Made by a program: the position numbers and the translations under genes
Notes under the pieces: generated by a model
What the model was told of the DNA's origin: nothing
The model's database searches: none
What the model saw: the letters and a program-made list of their open reading frames with translations, nothing else
Part shown: one piece after another, positions 1 through 6,576 of the stretch
Numbering within the stretch: position 1 is the first letter of the stretch
How the letters are laid out: each line of letters starts with the position of its first letter
NCBI GenBank assembly: GCA_910580045.1
Contig: CAJTXF010000026.1
Location: forward strand, 1-30,966
Reading direction: 5' to 3'
Origin: an uncultured Eubacteriales bacterium
GTDB lineage: Bacteria > Bacillota > Clostridia > Oscillospirales > Acutalibacteraceae
DNA length: 30,966 nucleotides

Positions 1-282
1 CCCGTCAAGACCCTGTATGGGGTGCGGCACATCCGCGTGGAAAGCTTCCGCGATGATGTCACCAACAACCTCATCGAGTGCTTTAACAAGCAGTTCAAGG
101 CTTGGTACAAGACCAAGCAGGGTTTTTCTTCCTTTGCCTGCGCCAACAACCTCATTTCCATGTTCATCTTTTTCTACAACTTTGTCCGCCCTCATTCCGC
201 ATTGAACAACCTTACACCGGCTCAGTGTGCTGGCCTTGCGCTTTCAAAAACACGTAAACGTGCGCTTTTCCTCGTTGCGTAG
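1..282 (+). CDS. DDE transposase, C-terminal fragment (cut by window edge)
   Basis: The open frame enters from the left edge and ends with TAG at 280-282, giving about 93 residues. It has the pattern of the last third of a DDE transposase/integrase: HIRVESFRDDVTNNLIE, then a basic stretch (NKQFKAWYKTKQGF), then FYNFVRPHSALNNLTPAQ. The Glu in NNLIE is the probable third catalytic acid, and the RPH..L..LTPA tail is typical of IS6-like and related DDE families. The first two catalytic Asp residues lie outside the window, so completeness cannot be judged. Terminal inverted repeats could not be identified downstream of the stop. The family assignment (IS6-like) is from memory of the motif layout. 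The transposase identity itself is fairly secure. Confidence 0.8.
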   Translation, partial: PVKTLYGVRHIRVESFRDDVTNNLIECFNKQFKAWYKTKQGFSSFACANNLISMFIFFYNFVRPHSALNNLTPAQCAGLALSKTRKRALFLVA

Positions 283-407
283 AGTTTTTCGCTGATTTTC
301 GGGTCCTTTCTTTTCATTTTTGCTTTACAGTGCCTAATAGTGGACAGGTAGTCCTGTCGTTTATCTACAAAAATATTCTACCATATTCGGAGGAACCAAT
401 ACAATCA

Positions 408-2045
408 TCAGGATTCCAGATTCTTGTCCTCTGTCCAGTTCTTTTCAGCAATAGTTTCCAGATACTGCATAGGAGTCATTCCAGTGCCTTTCTTGAAGAA
501 TCGCGTGAAGTATGAGGTAGAAAAGAATCCAACCGCCGCGGAGATATCTTTGATTTTCAGCTTTCCTTCGGCCATCAGTCGTTTCGCTTCCCCGAGCCTT
601 TGTTCGGCGATGTAGGCGGAGAGGGTAGCGCCGGTCTGGGTACGGAACAAGTCAGAGAGATACTTCGGGTTATAGCGGGAGAGCTGCGCTAGCTTAGTCA
701 GGGACAGGTCATCGTCCAGATGCTCACGTATATACTTTTTCACTTTCTCTACACAGTACTGAGCTTGGGTATCCGCAGTCTCATCCTGTTGGTCGAACAG
801 CGCCTGTCCTATGGCGAGATATTGGGCTTTAGGCAGCGGCACAGAGAGCTCAGACTGTATCAATTCCTTTGAAAGTGACCGCAGTTCCGGAGAGAGACGG
901 CTCTGAGGCATACGGTTCACCCCGGTCAGGAATACCAGGTTCAGTTCCATAGACAGCTCCCGGCCAAACTCCTGCCGTTGGGCGATAATCCCCGGCAGTG
1001 TATCGCAGATGCCATCCAGCCGCAGAGAGAAAGCCGCACGGTCCCCGGAGTCCATATTGGTTTTCAGCAGTCGTATCTCCTTAGCGCATAGCTCCCTAAT
1101 ATGCAGAATCGCGGTTTCCTGCGGCGGGGTGTCTTCGGTACCGGATGTTACGTATATCATCTGCTCTCCTTTAGAGCTTTGCCGCTGTAAGAGTAGTTTC
1201 AGGCTGCGGTATTCACAGAACATCTCATTCCAAGGCACAGGCTGGCCAGCCAGCACAAAGAGCAATCCGTTTTTGCAGGGAGCGTCCATAGCGTCAAGCT
1301 CGTCTGTCAACAGCTCCGGCAGTGTCTGCGCGGCGGCTAAGGAAGGTCCCGGCTGCATAAGCCATGCAAACAGTTGAGAGCCAGCCTTGTATACCGAGCA
1401 CCGCATACGCTCCCCCAGGCGTAGGCTCAGCAGGTCGGCAAACATGTCCAGATGAGACAAGGAATCATCTCGTGGAGAGGCGGGCGCTCCCAGCAGTAGA
1501 TAGAGGGGTTCGTCAGCCGACAAGTCTATCTCCAATTCCGCCAGTGCACGCTGGGAGCTCCAGGACTCTTCTCCATGCAGCAGTCTGCTCCACAGCTCGC
1601 GCACCTGCAGTGCCCTTAATATCTCCGTCTGCTCATGGCTGCGCTTAAGCTGGCTGCGTTCGTCCATTTCACGCTTGAGCTCATCCACACACTCCTTTAC
1701 CGCCTGTATAACGGCGTTGTGGCCCTCGGTTTTCAGTAAAAAACGTACTCCGGGGTTTTTCAGCGCCGTATAGGCGTATTCAAATTCCTCAAAAGCGGTC
1801 AAAAACAGGATACGGCATTCCGGCCAGTTCAGCCGCACATGCTGCATCAGCTCAATGCCGCTGGTCACCGGCATACGGATATCTGTCAGTAAAATGTCGA
1901 TACGAAGGCGGTCCAGTATTTTCATAGCCTGTCCCGCAAGGCAGGTCTTATGAACCTCAAGCTCCATAGATTCCTGTTCCTCCAGCAAGGTGGCAAGACC
2001 CCCCACAATCATAGGCTCATCGTCAACAATGAGGATACGGTACAT
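408..2045 (-). CDS. AraC-family two-component response regulator (YesN-like)
   Basis: A 545-residue protein. Residues 1-120 are a receiver domain with acidic pair D8/D9, probable phospho-acceptor D55 in LLTDIRMP and K105 in FLLK. A long middle region of about 300 residues has no recognised motif. The last 100 residues are an AraC-type double helix-turn-helix (KYIREHLDDDLSLTKLAQLS, then YLSDLFRTQTG, GFFSTSYFTRFFKKGTGMTPMQY). Families of this layout bind promoters of sugar uptake or polysaccharide genes when phosphorylated by a YesM-type kinase, and that kinase is encoded 6 nt upstream in the same direction. No substrate-binding protein or permease gene follows. Instead there is about 125 nt and then a transposase fragment, so the usual target operon is absent or displaced. 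Confidence 0.9.
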   Translation of the reverse strand: MYRILIVDDEPMIVGGLATLLEEQESMELEVHKTCLAGQAMKILDRLRIDILLTDIRMPVTSGIELMQHVRLNWPECRILFLTAFEEFEYAYTALKNPGVRFLLKTEGHNAVIQAVKECVDELKREMDERSQLKRSHEQTEILRALQVRELWSRLLHGEESWSSQRALAELEIDLSADEPLYLLLGAPASPRDDSLSHLDMFADLLSLRLGERMRCSVYKAGSQLFAWLMQPGPSLAAAQTLPELLTDELDAMDAPCKNGLLFVLAGQPVPWNEMFCEYRSLKLLLQRQSSKGEQMIYVTSGTEDTPPQETAILHIRELCAKEIRLLKTNMDSGDRAAFSLRLDGICDTLPGIIAQRQEFGRELSMELNLVFLTGVNRMPQSRLSPELRSLSKELIQSELSVPLPKAQYLAIGQALFDQQDETADTQAQYCVEKVKKYIREHLDDDLSLTKLAQLSRYNPKYLSDLFRTQTGATLSAYIAEQRLGEAKRLMAEGKLKIKDISAAVGFFSTSYFTRFFKKGTGMTPMQYLETIAEKNWTEDKNLES

Positions 2046-2051
2046 TCAAGG

Positions 2052-3821
2052 TTACTCCTTTCCAGAAAGCGGTATGTGTATTTCGGCAAGAAGTCCGCCC
2101 AGCCCAGACCGGCCAAGCTCAAGCAGCTTCTCCCGCCCGAAGCGTATGGTCAGTCTCCGGTAGATGTTGGACAATGCTCCTGCGGCTCCTGTGTCTTTGG
2201 GATAGAAGCAGTCCTCTCTAATCTGTGCCAAATTCCGCTCTGTCAGCTCTCCGCCGTTGTCCTCTACATATACGGCCAGCCAATCGTCTTGTCCTCTGAA
2301 TCCAACGTGAATAATCCCGTTGGCTACAGTATTTCGCAGCCCATGTTCGAGAGCGTTCTCTATCAGAGGCTGGAGTATCAGTGCCGGCAGACGCAAATCC
2401 CCCAGCTCCGGTGAGGGAAGCTCATCAATTATGATGGAGAGCCGGTTGGAGAAACGTAGTTCCTGTATTTCACCGTAAATGCGGGCGTATTTTACCTCGC
2501 TGGAAAGCCGCACATTTTCAGAAGCTTCTTTAGTCACATACCGGAAATATTCCCCAAGTTTCTGAGCCAACTGAGAAGCCAGCTCGCAGCCCTCAGCCAT
2601 GGCAACAGTGGAGATGGAGAAAAAAGCATTGTACAGGAAGTGTGGATTGATTTTCTGCTGTAGGTGTTTTAGTTCAGCCTGCTGAGTCAGGATTGTCTGC
2701 TCCGTCACCTCGTTGTTCAGCCGGCAGATGGTGGAAATCATCCTGTTGAAACCCTCATAGATATAGGCAAACTCCTCCGGGCCGCGGTGTTCGATGGCGA
2801 CATTCAGGTCGCCGCTCTCCACCTGCCGGAAGGCCGCTAGTAAAGTATGCAGAGGTTTGTGTAGCATTACGTAAACCATGCCGGCAAACAAAGCCACTAC
2901 CACTACTGAAACTATTAGGAATACCGCCAGCCATCCACGGTAGAAGTGTAAAGGAGAGAGCACATTTTCCTCAGGAGTGTATATAAACAGTAGTGCGTCC
3001 AGCGCTGAAGAGCGCTGATAGCTGACGATATAAGGTTCGCCCTGATAGTCCATCGAAAGCGAGCCATCCGTATCGGTACCCGCAAGCCGGCCAATCTCAC
3101 CGCTGAGGTAGGAATCGACATTTTTGGGGGAGTCGGGCGGGACGTATTCGCCGAATACAAGTACTGCCTGGGTGCCGTATTCGGTCTCGCCGCGGCTAAT
3201 ATCCCTGGTGAAGGATTCCAAATCCAGGCAGATTACAATCGCTAGGGCGTTCAAGCCCTTCTGCGGCTCTGGACCAATGTCCATCAGGTATGGCGAGAGC
3301 AGAACCATATAAGGCCGGTCTTGATATACCGAAATGGGGGATGCGGGGTTCTGTACACTGTTTTGGATAAAAGTGTAATCGTCTTCCGTTAACCTCGACA
3401 CGCCATTTTTCCCGGAGATGGAGATACCCTCCGTAAGGAGCCATACAGTGGCATCATCTACATAAGGGGAGCTGTCCCGCAGAGTGTTCATCTTCTCTTG
3501 CATGGAGCGCTCGGTTAGAACGATGTCGGACAAAGTCATATCATCGTAAGAAAAGCCAAGGGTATTCAGCTCCATATCGTTTACCAAATTGGCCTGCTGG
3601 CTGCGGATGTACTGGATATCGTTTTCAAGCACAGCCAAATAGTGCTCAATCTGTGACTGGTGTGAAGAAAAGATGCCAGCCTGTACAAGGGAGTAGCTGC
3701 GCTCATAGACCATAAGGCAGAGCACAGTCAGAGCTGAGAGAAGCAGCAGGAATAAGAGCATGACCGCACGGAATGTAGATGCAGTGAAAATACGTTTGAG
3801 GTTGGGAAACGTGTAAGACAT
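2052..3821 (-). CDS. Membrane sensor histidine kinase, YesM/LytS-like (HisKA_7TM-less, PF06580 type)
   Basis: A 589-residue protein. A transmembrane helix at about 16-37 is followed by an extracellular sensor region of about 250 residues and a second helix at about 293-318. A HAMP linker (HKPLHTLLAAFRQVESGDLNV) follows, then a His_kinase-type phospho-acceptor motif, KINPHFLYN, with His near residue 394. The C-terminus is a GHKL ATPase domain with N-box LQPLIENALEHGL. This is the standard architecture of kinases paired with AraC-type regulators that sense extracellular sugars or glycans. It lies directly upstream of such a regulator, and both probably share the promoter at 3854-3883. The ligand cannot be read from the sequence. 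Confidence 0.9.
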   Translation of the reverse strand: MSYTFPNLKRIFTASTFRAVMLLFLLLLSALTVLCLMVYERSYSLVQAGIFSSHQSQIEHYLAVLENDIQYIRSQQANLVNDMELNTLGFSYDDMTLSDIVLTERSMQEKMNTLRDSSPYVDDATVWLLTEGISISGKNGVSRLTEDDYTFIQNSVQNPASPISVYQDRPYMVLLSPYLMDIGPEPQKGLNALAIVICLDLESFTRDISRGETEYGTQAVLVFGEYVPPDSPKNVDSYLSGEIGRLAGTDTDGSLSMDYQGEPYIVSYQRSSALDALLFIYTPEENVLSPLHFYRGWLAVFLIVSVVVVALFAGMVYVMLHKPLHTLLAAFRQVESGDLNVAIEHRGPEEFAYIYEGFNRMISTICRLNNEVTEQTILTQQAELKHLQQKINPHFLYNAFFSISTVAMAEGCELASQLAQKLGEYFRYVTKEASENVRLSSEVKYARIYGEIQELRFSNRLSIIIDELPSPELGDLRLPALILQPLIENALEHGLRNTVANGIIHVGFRGQDDWLAVYVEDNGGELTERNLAQIREDCFYPKDTGAAGALSNIYRRLTIRFGREKLLELGRSGLGGLLAEIHIPLSGKE

Positions 3822-3853
3822 GGCAATTGCCGCCTTTGCGATAGAATGAATTT

Positions 3854-3883
3854 ATTATGGCGCAAGAGGAGCGCTTTTGTCAA
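3854..3883 (-). promoter_or_regulatory. Sigma-A-type promoter of the YesM/YesN-like pair
   Basis: Read on the minus strand, TTGACA (3883-3878) is followed after 18 nt by CATAAT (3859-3854), about 30 nt before the kinase start codon. The -35 box lies 14 nt outside the core of the repeat at 3898-3987. The same arrangement occurs beside the second copy of that repeat (26454-26482). Confidence 0.65.
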
Positions 3884-3897
3884 GGTAAGGTTAATTT

Positions 3898-3987
3898 GGG
3901 GATTGTCCAAACCACAGATGATTATCTCTGTGTTCCCCCGCCCTACGGGCGGGGGAACACGAAAAACTCCTCGGAACGGACACTCCC
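3898..3987. repeat. Palindromic mobile-type intergenic element, family A, copy 1
   Basis: About 90 bp that recurs at 26498-26586. The outer ends are short imperfect inverted repeats, GGGATTGTCC and GGACACTCCC, 8 of 10 complementary. Inside is a 6-bp hairpin (CACAGA/TCTGTG) and then a perfect 14-bp stem, GTGTTCCCCCGCCC (3930-3943) with GGGCGGGGGAACAC (3947-3960), around a 3-nt loop. The stem is identical in the two copies while the loop differs (TAC versus GTG). Short length, terminal inverted repeats, no coding capacity and two dispersed copies suggest a MITE-like or REP-like element. Confidence 0.8.
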
Positions 3988-4535
3988 TTAATTTTATTAC
4001 TGGAAACTATAACTGTAAGTTGAAGCGCCTAAACAACCAGATGGATAGTAAGCTATGCAGTGAGATAGGCGGCTTATGTTTCGATAGAGACATAGGGGCT
4101 GCAATAGAGCAGTGCAGAATATCTGCGTGTGGCTTTTTCGCGTTGCCGGAAATGAACGAGAGAGTGCAGGTTTTCGTTAAGATGCAAGACTCGCCCTCGT
4201 TGGCAATATAGCTCAGTCCTGTTTCACGGTACCATCTCCTGTGAACAAGGTGGGGTTAATCTCTGCCCTTACTGAAGAAATAATACTCCGTATTTTTCAA
4301 GTGGACAACCAATAATATCTGCTATCACGGGGAGTAGTATATTTTCTGCATCTCTTTCAACCATATACCCTTTGCGAAAAAGAGATTTATGTGCAATTCG
4401 GAAATAAGCATTGCCTAACACCCCTTACTATGTGTTTGCACATGGGAACTCATAAATGGATTACCTTTTCACAGATGATGTCTCCAGTTTGAATAGACTT
4501 GCCAAAGGCAGTGTCTTGGATAGCGACTCCACAAA
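3988..4535. other. Gene-poor stretch, mostly without recognisable features
   Basis: AT-richer than the flanking genes. Apart from the possible gene remnant at 4269-4421 on the minus strand, I could not support any coding region on either strand. Short open frames here have no good ribosome-binding site or recognisable motif. A GGTGGGG stretch near 4240 resembles a T-box only superficially. Confidence 0.4.
4269..4421 (-). pseudogene. Possible remnant of a small regulatory protein
   Basis: A 50-codon minus-strand frame from a GTG, with an in-frame stop just upstream. It reads with protein-like composition: a basic part (FRIAHKSLFRKGYMVERDAEN) and a C-terminus LPVIADIIGCPLEKYGVLFLQ. That tail resembles the end of small helix-turn-helix regulators (pattern xxIADxLGCxLDxLxxL). 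No clear ribosome-binding site is seen and the N-terminal helices are missing, so it is more likely a decayed fragment than a working gene. The resemblance is by eye only. Confidence 0.25.
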
Positions 4536-4575
4536 CCCCCTAGAACTTCTAAGAGTTCTAGGGGGGTGCTTTTTA
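4536..4575 (+). terminator. Rho-independent terminator
   Basis: A perfect 12-bp stem, CCCCCTAGAACT (4536-4547) with AGTTCTAGGGGG (4554-4565), loop TCTAAG, followed by GGTGCTTTTTAT. It insulates the LytTR promoter at 4717 from whatever reads through the gene-poor region. No intact gene is seen upstream of it on this strand. Confidence 0.8.
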
Positions 4576-4716
4576 TCCGGAAAGGCAGCAGGACGCCTGT
4601 TTCCCCCGCTGGCTCCAGGTATGAAAGATTCGGCAGGGGGGCTTTCACGGCATTCAAACCGCGGCAGAAGGAACCGCAAAACCCAGAATAGGATTTACGG
4701 CGCGGATTTTGAGCCA

Positions 4717-4745
4717 TTGACAGCCCCCTCTTACCGTGCTATCAT
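4717..4745 (+). promoter_or_regulatory. Sigma-A-type promoter of the LytTR/GHKL pair
   Basis: TTGACA (4717-4722), 17-nt spacer, TATCAT (4740-4745), immediately ahead of a near-perfect Shine-Dalgarno (AAAGGAGGTGA) and the ATG at 4770. The leader is therefore very short. Two AACCGC direct repeats at 4657 and 4672 (15-nt period) lie upstream and might be regulator contacts, but they do not match the usual LytTR site well. Confidence 0.75.
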
Positions 4746-4769
4746 GAAAGAACAAAAGGAGGTGACCCT

Positions 4770-5501
4770 ATGCGAATCGCGGTCTGCGACGACGAGCAAT
4801 CCCAGGCGGATTTGCTGCAGGGCCATGTGGCTGGTTGGGGCCGCGCCCAGCATGAGCCTGTAGAAACCGCTGTTTTCCCCAGCAGCGAGGCCTTTCTGTT
4901 CGCCTGGGAAGAGGACAAAAATTGGGACGCCTTGCTGCTGGACATCCAGATGGCTGGCATGGACGGCATGAGCCTGGCCCGGCGGCTGCGGGAGGAGGGC
5001 TCGGCCCTGCCAATTATTTTTATCACAGGCTTTGCCGACTACATGAGCGAGGGCTTCGAGGTGGAGGCCCTGCACTATCTGCTGAAGCCCGTGAACCGGG
5101 AAAAGCTGTTCGCCTGCTTGAACCGGGCCCTGAGGCTGTCAGGCCCTGGCCCGGAGCTGATTCTGGAAACCCTGAGCGGGGAGGCCCTGCGCCTTCCCCA
5201 GCGGGAGTTGGCCGCGGTGGAGGCTGTGGCGCACCATACCCGGCTGAGCCTTTCGGATGGCAGCTCCGCGGAGGTCAGGAGCAGCTTCCGGGCCCTTTCA
5301 GGGCAGCTTGCCCCTGGAGAGTTTGTCCAGTGCCACCGCTCCTATCTGGTGGGCCTGCGCCATGTCCGGCGGCTGGGGAGGGAGCAAATCATCCTTGACA
5401 GCGGGGAGGCAGTGCCTGTCAGCCGCCGCTTGTTCCCCCAGACCAACAGGGCCTTTGTGGCATTTTACCGGCAGGCCCAGGGAGAGGAGGCACAGCAGTG
5501 A
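4770..5501 (+). CDS. LytTR-family response regulator (AgrA-like)
   Basis: A 243-residue protein. The receiver domain (about 1-125) has CDDE at residues 6-9, probable phospho-acceptor D58 in LLLDIQMAGMDG and the conserved Lys in LHYLLKPVN. A LytTR DNA-binding domain spans about 140-235, with VEAVAHHTRLSL and the FVQCHRSYLVGLRHV signature. The ATG at 4770 is preceded by AAAGGAGGTGA. The next gene, an AgrC-like kinase, overlaps by 4 nt (stop inside the start), so they form a translationally coupled pair. Such pairs commonly control peptide export, bacteriocin or quorum genes. The ABC exporter downstream at 6577 is the obvious candidate target, though a terminator and a MITE-like element lie between. 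Confidence 0.93.
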   Translation: MRIAVCDDEQSQADLLQGHVAGWGRAQHEPVETAVFPSSEAFLFAWEEDKNWDALLLDIQMAGMDGMSLARRLREEGSALPIIFITGFADYMSEGFEVEALHYLLKPVNREKLFACLNRALRLSGPGPELILETLSGEALRLPQRELAAVEAVAHHTRLSLSDGSSAEVRSSFRALSGQLAPGEFVQCHRSYLVGLRHVRRLGREQIILDSGEAVPVSRRLFPQTNRAFVAFYRQAQGEEAQQ

Positions 5502-6262
5502 AGCCCTGGATATGGATGCTGATAGCCCTGGGGGCGCTTATGGCGCTGGGCTGCGCGGCGCTGCTCACCCGCTGGCTCACCCTGCGCGCCACGGCCAGGC
5601 AGCTGGAGTATTTTCAAAACGACCTGCTGGCCCGGCAGGTCGGTGAGGTGGAGAACCTGTACAGCCAGATTCGCGGGATGCGCCACGACCTGCGCAACCA
5701 CGCCCAGACCATGCAGGCCTATCTCCAGCTGGGCCAGACAGAGGAGCTGGCCCGCTATCTTCAAGAGCTGAGCCGGGGCTTTGAGCAGGTAGACGATGTA
5801 CTCCGCACCGGCAATGTGATGGCAGACGCGATACTGAACAGCAAGCTCTCCCTGGCCCGCTCCAAAGGCATTCAAGTCCACGCGAAGGCCGCGGTTCCCG
5901 CAGCCTCCAGCCTGCCGGACGTGAGCCTCTGCAGTATTCTGGGCAACCTGCTGGACAATGCCTTAGAGGCCTGCCTGCGCCTCCCCAATGTCCAAGAGGC
6001 GTTTATCCGGGTGTACATTGCCCCCATGAAGGGCCAGCTCTATGTGAATGTCACCAACTCCGCCCCGGGCCTTGCCCGGCGGGAGAGCGGCCGCTACATC
6101 TCCTCCAAGCCGGGGAGAGGGGCACTGGAGCGGCACGGCTTTGGCCTGTCCCAGATTGATTGGGCGGCAAGGCTCTGCGGGGGCTATGTGAACCGCCAGC
6201 AGGAGGAGGGGGTGTTCGCCACAGAGGTCATGCTTCCGCTGGAGCGCTTGGGGGAGAAGTAA
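5498..6262 (+). CDS. GHKL-type sensor histidine kinase (AgrC-like, single membrane helix)
   Basis: A 254-residue protein. One hydrophobic helix at about 3-25 is followed by a helical dimerisation/phospho-acceptor segment with MRHDLRNH (H63) and a GHKL ATPase domain: N-box LGNLLDNALEAC, G-box RHGFGLSQI. AgrC-type kinases usually have five to seven membrane helices forming a peptide sensor. This one has only one, so it may sense through a partner, possibly the ABC transporter encoded downstream, as in bacitracin-type detoxification modules (inference). It overlaps the upstream regulator gene by 4 nt. A terminator follows at 6326. Confidence 0.9.
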   Translation: MKPWIWMLIALGALMALGCAALLTRWLTLRATARQLEYFQNDLLARQVGEVENLYSQIRGMRHDLRNHAQTMQAYLQLGQTEELARYLQELSRGFEQVDDVLRTGNVMADAILNSKLSLARSKGIQVHAKAAVPAASSLPDVSLCSILGNLLDNALEACLRLPNVQEAFIRVYIAPMKGQLYVNVTNSAPGLARRESGRYISSKPGRGALERHGFGLSQIDWAARLCGGYVNRQQEEGVFATEVMLPLERLGEK

Positions 6263-6325
6263 GCAGCCCGCTTGCCAGCATCTTTTCAGCCAGAGCCCTG
6301 TGAGACAGGGGGCTCCGCAGACCGT

Positions 6326-6368
6326 TCGTGCATGAGAGAGAGCCACTCGTGCACGATTTTTCTTTTTT
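6326..6368 (+). terminator. Rho-independent terminator after the LytTR/GHKL pair
   Basis: The stem TCGTGCATGAG (6326-6336) pairs with CTCGTGCACGA (6346-6356), 10 of 11 complementary, loop AGAGAGCCA, followed directly by TTTTTCTTTTTT. It lies 63 nt after the kinase stop codon. Confidence 0.85.
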
Positions 6369-6381
6369 GGGGGAAGATGTG

Positions 6382-6549
6382 CTAGAGTCAGTTTGAAAAC
6401 TGTAGAAATGCTGGATGTTTGTCCAGAAATGAGTGGTTTCAAGGAAAAAAACCGCAAGAAATGCTGCCGCCTTTCGAGGATTTTTGACGCTGAAAACACC
6501 ATTTCTGGGCAAAACAGACATTGTTTCGGAGTTTTCAAACAGACTCTAG
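6382..6549. repeat. 168-bp palindromic MITE-like element
   Basis: The outer 20 bases at each end, CTAGAGTCAGTTTGAAAACT (6382-6401) and 6530-6549, are inverted repeats with 19 of 20 matches. The complementarity continues inwards imperfectly: TGTTTGTCCAGAAATG on the left matches the reverse complement of CATTTCTGGGCAAAACA on the right, then looser pairing to the centre. There is no coding capacity. Each end carries CTAG, which could be a 4-bp target duplication. It ends 27 nt before the ABC transporter start, so it has become part of that gene's 5' region. No second copy is in this window. Confidence 0.7.
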
Positions 6550-6576
6550 AGTAGAGGAGAAAGGAGCGAGAGCGTC

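Noticed and set aside
3846..4211. Open frame of 121 codons spanning repeat copy 1
   Set aside because: It reads through the family A hairpin in a frame not supported by any motif; the other copy gives a different unrelated peptide.
4215..4300. T-box-like GGTGG segment
   Set aside because: Only a loose match to the T-box core, no specifier stem recognised and no downstream aminoacyl-tRNA synthetase or amino-acid gene.
4456..4863. Open frame of 135 codons ahead of the LytTR gene, considered as a signal-peptide precursor
   Set aside because: It runs through a perfect terminator hairpin and the LytTR promoter and has no leader-peptide pattern.
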